DNA of 64,000 bases from positions 62,001 through 126,000 of the forward strand of contig ARYC01017590.1 in the NCBI GenBank assembly GCA_000711775.1, read 5' to 3'. The translations under genes were made by a program, and so were the position numbers. The DNA comes from Oxytricha trifallax (lineage: Eukaryota; Ciliophora; Spirotrichea; Sporadotrichida; Oxytrichidae). The notes under the pieces were generated by a model, which saw only the letters and a list, made by a program, of their open reading frames with translations, was not told the origin of the DNA and ran no database searches. This document shows positions 57,815 to 64,000 of this stretch, in pieces (within the stretch, counting starts at the first letter, position 1; every line of letters begins with the position of its first letter).

Positions 57815-58973
57815 GAGCAGCTAACATCGATGAAGAAGAATTGCAGTTAGTATATTAATGGGTAGACTCAGTTCCACTTTCTAGGCCTAAGAAAAACATA
57901 ACAAGAGATTTTTCTGATGCAGGTAAAAATTTTTATTAACGTAATAATGAGATAAAATTTATAAAATTCATATCGAGTTTTTTCCATCTAAAATGATCTG
58001 GTTTGTATTTTCAAATATTATAACGAATACTCATGCTTTGTATTTAGTTTTGATGGCAGAAATAGTACATCATTTTCTCCCAAAATTAGTAGAGGTGCAT
58101 AATTACTAATCATCGAGTGCAGTTTCATAAAAAGAATATAACTGGACCACTCTCAATTCAAAGTAAGGCTAATCTTTATAGTAAAAAAAAGGATTCATCA
58201 AAGAGAATTATAGATTTCTATAAAATTTGTTTGTTTCTTGACTTAATGAAACTTGTAGAGTATTTAAGAAAATAGGGTTTCAGCTTAGCAAAGAAGACCT
58301 AGACTCCATTATAAAATGTGAAACAGGCACTGTTGAGAGGGTACTCAGATTTGTTTAACTATAAATAGCCAGCTTTCTAAGAAATCAGCAATCCAATTAA
58401 GCGAATATATCTTCTTCATACTCCACCGGATACGGCAATCAAGGTAATAATGGTGGAAATGTTTCTTTTAAAGGTATGTTAAAATTGATCATTATAAGTT
58501 GAGAATTCATCAGCAATATTCCCTTTGTCTATAACTAATATGTTATAGGTTAGAGTAAAAATGGGAAATAAAATTAGAATCAGTTCAACATAGACTACTA
58601 CGAGGATTAACTACAATCCAAAGATAAATAAATTGAGGAATTGAAGGAGACTGTTGAAATTATGGATTTAAAGATTAAGAAACTTGAGTAGTTGCTATTC
58701 ACCAAAATTTATTTTAATTAATTTAAGGGCGTTTATTACATAGTATATTTAATAAACTATAAAATATGAGAAACATTTAAAGTATTTATTTTAGGATTGC
58801 TAAAAGACTCAAAAATAGAGGCATTAGTGAACGGTTAAAGCCAACCAACTCAGCCAGCTTAAAATGTTAGACAAGCTTAATAAATGACTTCTACAAATCA
58901 AAGTATTATGTATAATAATAACAATCAAATGAATGTACACGGTCAAGGAGGCAATTATCAAATTAGACGCTGA
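57811..58973 (+). CDS. SPEF1: SPEF1/CLAMP, calponin-homology sperm-flagellar-protein-1 homologue
   Basis: ATG 57811 opens DEEELQLVYQWVDSVPLSRP, KKNITRDFSDA and, after a GT-AG intron (about 57921-58049), VLMAEIVHHFLPKLVEVHNY, the CH-domain signature of SPEF1/CLAMP. After a second intron it gives VFKKIGFQLSKEDLDSIIKC and TGTVERVLRFVQLQI; an Asn/Gly-rich linker follows, then the C-terminal coil QLQSKDKQIEELKETVEIMD. An IES with pointer TTGCTA joins KKLEQLL to KDSKIEALVNG. The end is TGA 58971-58973. SPEF1 bundles and stabilises microtubules, e.g. along the ciliary central pair. Length (~250-270 aa) is normal for the family. Confidence 0.9.
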
Positions 58974-59148
58974 AATAACACAAGATTAATGATTAATTTT
59001 TATCGAGAAAAGTTTTGATTAAATTGATATGATAGTTTGTAGAATAAATTTTTAATTTAATAATTTTGTCTATATTTTTAAATTAGTATTTTAAGTTAAA
59101 AAATGTACGATCACAGGCTAGTTCAGAAAAATGAATTAGTGAAACTGT

Positions 59149-60085
59149 TCCAACCGAGACCCCCTCCCACCCTCCTCCCAGGCCTAAAACGAGACCCCCC
59201 TCCCACCCTAACTACATCCCAATTCATATGAAAATTTTGATTCTCGATGTTTAAATCATTTTCCTTCATGACATCTTGATCTCTTAATATTTTTATACAT
59301 AAAATTCTTGACAACTTTCACTTCGTCCGCCAACTTTTTAATTGAGATGCTTCCATAAAAAATTATTTATAAGTATATTTCCATTTGATTCGATAATAAT
59401 ATAATAAAAATTATGAGCCAACAAACTAATACAACTTTATTTAATCTGTATTCAAAATATGATTAATTTTTATAATAAATTTTTCCAATTTTCTATAATT
59501 ATTACAATTAACATTTTTAAAGAAACTAATAGTTATGGGAAGAAAAAAAACATATGAAAGAATATTATAATAAAATCTAATTTAAGCATGTATTATTATT
59601 TAAAATTAACTATCTTTAAATAAATTAAGAAGTTATATTTACTTAAATCAGTCCCTTTACAAACTAATTAATAATGAATGCTTAAATTAGATTTTATTAT
59701 AATATTCTTTCATATGTTTTTTTTCTTCCCATAAATATTAGTTTCTATAAAAATGTTAATTGTAATAATTATAGAAATTGGAAAAATTTATTATAAAAAT
59801 TAATCATATTTTGAATACAGATTAAATAAAGTTGTATTAGTTTGTTGGCTCATAATTTTTATTATATTATTATCGAATCAAATGGAAATATACTTATAAA
59901 TAATTTTTTTATAGAAGCATCTCAATTAAAAAGTTGGCGGACGAAGTGAAAGTTGTCAAGAATTTTATGTATAAAAATATTAAGAGATCAAGATGTCATG
60001 AAGGAAAATGATTTAAACATCGAGAATCAAAATTTTCATATGAATTGGGATGTAGTTAGGGTGGGAGGGGGGGTTCTCGGTTGGA
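59149..60085. mobile_element. 0.94-kb foldback element with C/G-rich tips
   Basis: Near-complete inverted arms: TCCAACCGAGACCCCCTCCC at left, GGGGGGTTCTCGGTTGGA at right, meeting around 59600-59640. The left arm has an extra ~39 bp duplicating ACGAGACCCCCCTCCCACCC. The tips share ACCGAGA-CCCC with the 2.88-kb element, suggesting one superfamily. No ORF of note. Confidence 0.85.
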
Positions 60086-60087
60086 GC

Positions 60088-62309
60088 ATGAAACAAATGG
60101 AGGATTAGGTACTCAAGGGAGTTGATAAAATTGAGGATATAAAGCGACAGTTTTATATTGGCTCTAAGACATACATGAAAAAGAATTTGTAAGTTTATAT
60201 AATTCTAATTTTATTCATACCTTTATTCTAATCTCTTTAATATCAGATTCAAAAACTTGATAATTTCTTTGGCCTTTGAGCTTTATTGATTCATTTTACA
60301 TAAAATTTTGCAAGCAATGTATTAATTTACTAACCCTATAGCGAAGACATACGGTTTTACAACCTGGCAGAAGCCCAGCAGAGTGAAGTGACCACAAAAC
60401 TCTTTCAGGCTTTCGACACCCTAGAATCAACAGACGACTTAAAACAAAACATCACTCGAATAGTGTAACGCAGACTGGATGATCTCAAGAAATCTCACTT
60501 GAATGTTAATAAATGGGAGCTCAATTACAATATATTTGAGAATTTGGTAGACAGGAGGGCAGAGAACAATCGAGACCTGTACAAATCGTTCTTTTTGAAG
60601 TATCTTAGTCCACATATGCGGGAGATGGTGTGGAGAGGCATACTTCAGGATGGAATTGTAGTCAGGGAATATGAGTTTAATGTTAAAAAGGAGAAAGCTT
60701 ACACTGATTTTTAATGTAAAGTTTAAGTATAAACTTTGATAGTAATTTCCAATTTTATGATAAAAACTTTTTACTGTAAGTAGAGATGATCTGTTTATTT
60801 TACAAAGCTGTCAATCTGTTCTTGTAAGTTAAAGTTATTAAATAAATATCCATAATTTAGAGAATGAATTTTCATCCTATGGGAGATGAAAGCTACGAGC
60901 AGCTTATGGTCTTCAAAAGTATAATGATCTACATTTAAGCATTTTTAATTATTTTATATCCTGATAATTAGTTTATAACCAAATTAAATTTATTAAATAA
61001 ATATTTTCAATATTAAGCACACATAAGGAAAACAGTTCTTCCAGAAGCTTATTTCTACATAATGATGCCAATATTATGTGTTTTTAGAAATTTCCACACA
61101 AAAATCAGAGAAAAGTATCTCGTCTCATTCTTCCTGACTTTTATGGAGAATGTGTATAACAAAGTAGTGCCAAAGATATACGATAGAGATGAACGAGAGT
61201 ACGAAAAAATGATTAGAAATATGAGCTAAGGAATTGTTGCTATTACTCAATCAATTGATTAAGAGATAAATCCTTAAATTTATAACAATACTATTCACAA
61301 TAATGGTAAATTTTCTAATAGTTATTTAATAAGAGATGGGAAAGAGACTGAAGGACTTGTTAGAATTCGAAGACGATGATATTCATACTTACTACATGGA
61401 TTTAATGCTAAATGTTAGAAGAGGGGAGATTACTCACATACCTAATGCAGACTTGACACTCACTAAACAGCAGGTTATCTTTGGAGAATTGCTGAGAGCT
61501 TTTGTTGATAGAGTTAGTTGTGGATTTGTAACAGTTAAAACCACTATGGTCCTCTGGGATACTTTACTAATCAAGCAAGTAAAAGATTGTACATTTTTCA
61601 TTAAAAATGTGTTATTAATTAAAATAAAAGATGCATCAGATATACTAACAGCATTTGCATTGATTTTATTGCATTATAAAACTGATGTGATGAGGTGTAG
61701 AAATGTGCTTCAATTAGTTTCAATGTTTAAGGAGAAAGCGCCACTAATCCATGAATATGACTTCTTTGTTTTGCTTTTCAATCACTATAAAGATAAAGAC
61801 GTCAAATTTAATAGTAGTAACATTAATTAATGCTCACATTTACTTGTATAGTCTGATTTATTATTTTAGAAGACCTAGGTGGATACTTTGACCCACCTGA
61901 TGTAGGAGTGAATAGAACTAACTTCCCACATATCCAAGATGTTATAGCTGGCTAACTTAAAAAGAGGTTAGAGAATGAAGATAAAGCTATGAGGTAAAGA
62001 AATACGAGTGGGGCTGATATTTTCGGGTAGCCACTCCCACCAGGCACTCACTAAGGCGTAAGTAAATTTATAAAATCACAAATATGTTACAATCTGGTAC
62101 TTATTCTTAACATCCTATTACTATAGTACGATGATGTGATGAGAGCTTCATAGTATTCAGGCGGTATGATTAGTAATTACTCCGGCCAGAGACCTGGTAG
62201 GATGCCCCATATGATTGAAGACGAAGAGACTATAAAACAGCTGGCAAGTAGGCTGGTTGGAAAAGTCAATTTAAATGATGTACAAAGAGATATGCTCAGA
62301 GATTATTGA
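60088..62309 (+). CDS. Possible TBC/Rab-GAP-like protein
   Basis: ATG 60088 (MKQMEDQVLKGVDKIEDIKR) lies 3 bp after the foldback element. A GT-AG intron (about 60190-60342) joins KKNF to EDIRFYNLAEAQQSEVTTKL; then NIFENLVDRRAENNRDLYKS, SPHMREMVWRGILQDG, PMGDESYEQLMVFKSIMIY, VLPEAYFYIMMPILCVFRNF and TVKTTMVLWDTLLIK. Then DILTAFALILLHYKTDVMRC, a disordered FGQPLPPGTHQG linker, an intron near 62056-62127 and the end LNDVQRDMLRDY, TGA 62307-62309. The MxxMVWRGIL and xxLWDxLL blocks resemble TBC domains that stimulate Rab GTPases, but catalytic IxxDxxR and YxQ were not found, so the call is weak. AT-rich interruptions are near 60.72-60.86, 60.93-61.03 and 61.30-61.34 kb. Confidence 0.4.
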
Positions 62310-62495
62310 ATCATAATTTATCTATAATTTCTTAATGAATTAAAGTTATAGACTGGTTTTATCAGATAATTGGAATTTATTCAATATAACATTTTAATTG
62401 GAATAATTCTTTTCTTTTTAATTTATTTAATAATCAATTTCTAAATTAATTTACATTATTAAAAAAGACAATAAAAAACAATAGTAAAATAATCA

Positions 62496-64000
62496 TGAAT
62501 GCCAAAAGATCTGCCTCAAGATTAAATTTATCCAAATAACTGATTAATCTGCCTCTTGCTAATCTAAATGAAAGCTAGGAGTTCAATGAAGAAAATAATC
62601 CACCAATTATTTAAGTAAAGTTAAGCATATACTGATATCAAGTTTTAAAACTCAAATTTTACATAATGGTTATCCTCATTTTTATTAAAATGAAATGTAT
62701 TTCCACCAATCCTACTAAACAATCACAGTAAGAAGAAATTTGATAAACTTCTACAGGACGGAGTGGCCTAATCGGTAGCACTTAAAATAACTCAAAATTC
62801 TTCGCATTAAAGTGAAGTAGTTCTCAAACTAGAGAAGATGATCGAGGGTCTCAATAAATTCAGACATGATTTCTAGGCTTAGAGGGAACTGAAGTTTTAG
62901 TTTAAGAAAGATGGGCATGCTCATGATGTCAATTTGTTACAAGGATAGATTAAGGTGCAATTAAGGGACAAGAGAAGAGGTGGAATGACTAAGAAATATA
63001 CAAGTAATTTTTAATAAAATTTGTGTTTAAAACATATAATAATAATAAAAGAAGAGAAGCAATTTCATCTGCAATTTAGGATTGAATAATATAGGCCATT
63101 AGAGATATTTCAACAGTGTAGATTTTAACTCTAAATTTTAATGATTTTACAGATATATCTTAAAAATTAGAATTCTAGATTTATTTAATTAACTAAGAAG
63201 GTTTGACTCCTGGTGTAAGAAAATCCTCCCAGACACGAGGATTAAACATAAGTAGGTAAAGTCGCTCAAAAATTGGCAACCTGAGAATAGATTCCACAGT
63301 AATTTAAAATTAGCGAGAATTCATGGACAGTAACGAATATAGTCTCCAGTTTTCTGCAAGAAAATCTGCACTCCTCCCCAACTATAACAAAAGTGAGTCC
63401 AGACTCTCGGTAAATGCTATTCATCAAACTAACCAGGAAAATCACTCTTCATAGCATTTGAGTCCAAATAAAAGCAAGACAGAGTTCATATGTCCAAACA
63501 CTAACTTATCTAGCAAGAAATTCAACTTTGAAAAGGTTGAGGAGGATATACATGAGGAAATTATAGCATATGATTAGCTAGATAATTAATAAACCAATAC
63601 CACGTTTTAGGATGATAATTATCAGATTTAGCCCTAAAAAGAGATTCCCTTAAAGAAAATTTCACTATAAGATGACTATTTTGAGTAACTGCAAAGAAAT
63701 AAAAAGAAACTTTAAGTTAAACCTAGATTCACAAAATATACCCCGAACATTGATACTTTGAAGTAACCCAATTTACCCATTCTAAGTATTACGAAATAGG
63801 TCTAAGATTTAAATATATAGGATTAATCTCCAATAAAAGTTCGTAAAGATACGAATGACAACCTAGAAATTAGGCATGTACTCTAAGATCTAAACTCAAA
63901 GAATCAATCTCAGACACTATCTAGAAAAAACAGTGCTAACAAAATGTTTAGGAATAACAAAGTTATTAAAAGCATCGATACAAAAGCTGAACAAGTAATT
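62496..64000 (+). CDS. Q/N/K-rich protein, unrecognised, 3' truncated by window
   Basis: It starts at ATG 62496 (MNAKRSASRLNLSKQLINLP). An interruption with GTAAAG...ACAG ends lies at about 62609-62729. Then KFDKLLQDGVAQSVALKI, VLKLEKMIEGLNKFRHDF and LQGQIKVQLRDKRRGGMTKK. Interruptions near 63001-63055 and 63119-63153 follow. The frame is then open to the window edge: GVRKSSQTRGLNISRQSRSK, NSKNQSQTLSRKNSANKMF. Heavy UAR use as Gln. Disordered, basic; no domain recognised. Confidence 0.5.

Noticed and set aside
62751..62800. tRNA-like stretch GGAGTGGCCTAATCGGTAG
   Set aside because: No cloverleaf could be built, and the stretch is in frame in the Q-rich gene.
1..64000. Paramecium or Euplotes origin
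   Set aside because: IES boundaries are not TA-limited and pointers vary in length and sequence, and a gene is scrambled; Euplotes would also read UGA as Cys rather than stop.

Overview
The window looks like germline (micronuclear) DNA of a hypotrich/stichotrich spirotrich ciliate (Oxytricha, Stylonychia or Tetmemena type). Three observations support this. (1) Conserved proteins read correctly only if TAA and TAG are glutamine and TGA is the only stop. (2) Genes are cut by short AT-rich segments flanked by 4-16 bp direct repeats (pointers). Removing the segment plus one pointer copy restores the conserved protein in frame, as expected for internal eliminated sequences (IESs) between macronuclear-destined segments (MDSs). 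(3) At least one gene is scrambled: the RNA polymerase III second-largest subunit gene has its first three MDSs in the order 2-1-3. Ordinary GT-AG introns of about 30-75 nt also occur, with one of about 214 nt. Genus and species cannot be fixed from the sequence alone.

Layout. 0-2.4 kb: end of a SPRY-domain gene and a Q/N-rich coiled-coil gene. 2.4-7.1 kb (minus): scrambled POLR3B/RPC2. 7.2-9.8 kb: two tandem astacin-like metalloproteases. 10.2-11.8 kb (minus): Q-rich gene. 12-21.6 kb: very AT-rich DNA with scattered minus-strand coding islands of what look like two paralogous membrane-protein genes, a foldback element, and a compact GC-richer gene for a C48/Ulp1-like protease. 21.8-22.9 kb: inverted-repeat element enclosing an intron-containing ORF that is not a recognisable transposase. 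23.2-25.2 kb (minus): secreted histidine acid phosphatase split by a foldback element. 25.3-33.7 kb: giant Sfi1-like centrin-binding repeat protein. 33.8-39.1 kb (minus): EF-hand-like coiled-coil protein and an LRR protein. 39.3-43.1 kb: PDI/P5-like thioredoxin-fold protein. 43.3-44.4 kb: NAD(P)-binding Rossmann protein. 45-49 kb: GAF-like, kelch and B-box genes. 48.3-54.8 kb (minus): probably one coiled-coil/Q-rich/RING gene whose two large IESs are filled by a 0.41-kb foldback element and a 2.9-kb inverted-repeat element with C/G-homopolymer ends. 55-59 kb: coiled-coil plus GAF gene running in frame into SPEF1/CLAMP. 59.1-60.1 kb: foldback element with related termini. 60.1-62.3 kb: possible TBC-like gene. 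62.5-64 kb: Q-rich gene leaving the window.

There are no operons. Each gene block would probably become its own or a shared macronuclear nanochromosome after DNA elimination. Several genes suggest cilia and basal bodies (Sfi1-like, SPEF1, coiled-coil/GAF, EF-hand coiled-coil); others are housekeeping or secretory (RPC2, acid phosphatase, PDI-like). The notable biology is the germline architecture: scrambling, pointers, elements sitting exactly inside IESs, and a protease gene that may be germline-limited. No telomere repeats, TBE transposons, tRNAs, rRNAs, CRISPR arrays, promoters or terminators were recognised. All protein identities come from motif recognition by eye, without database searches.
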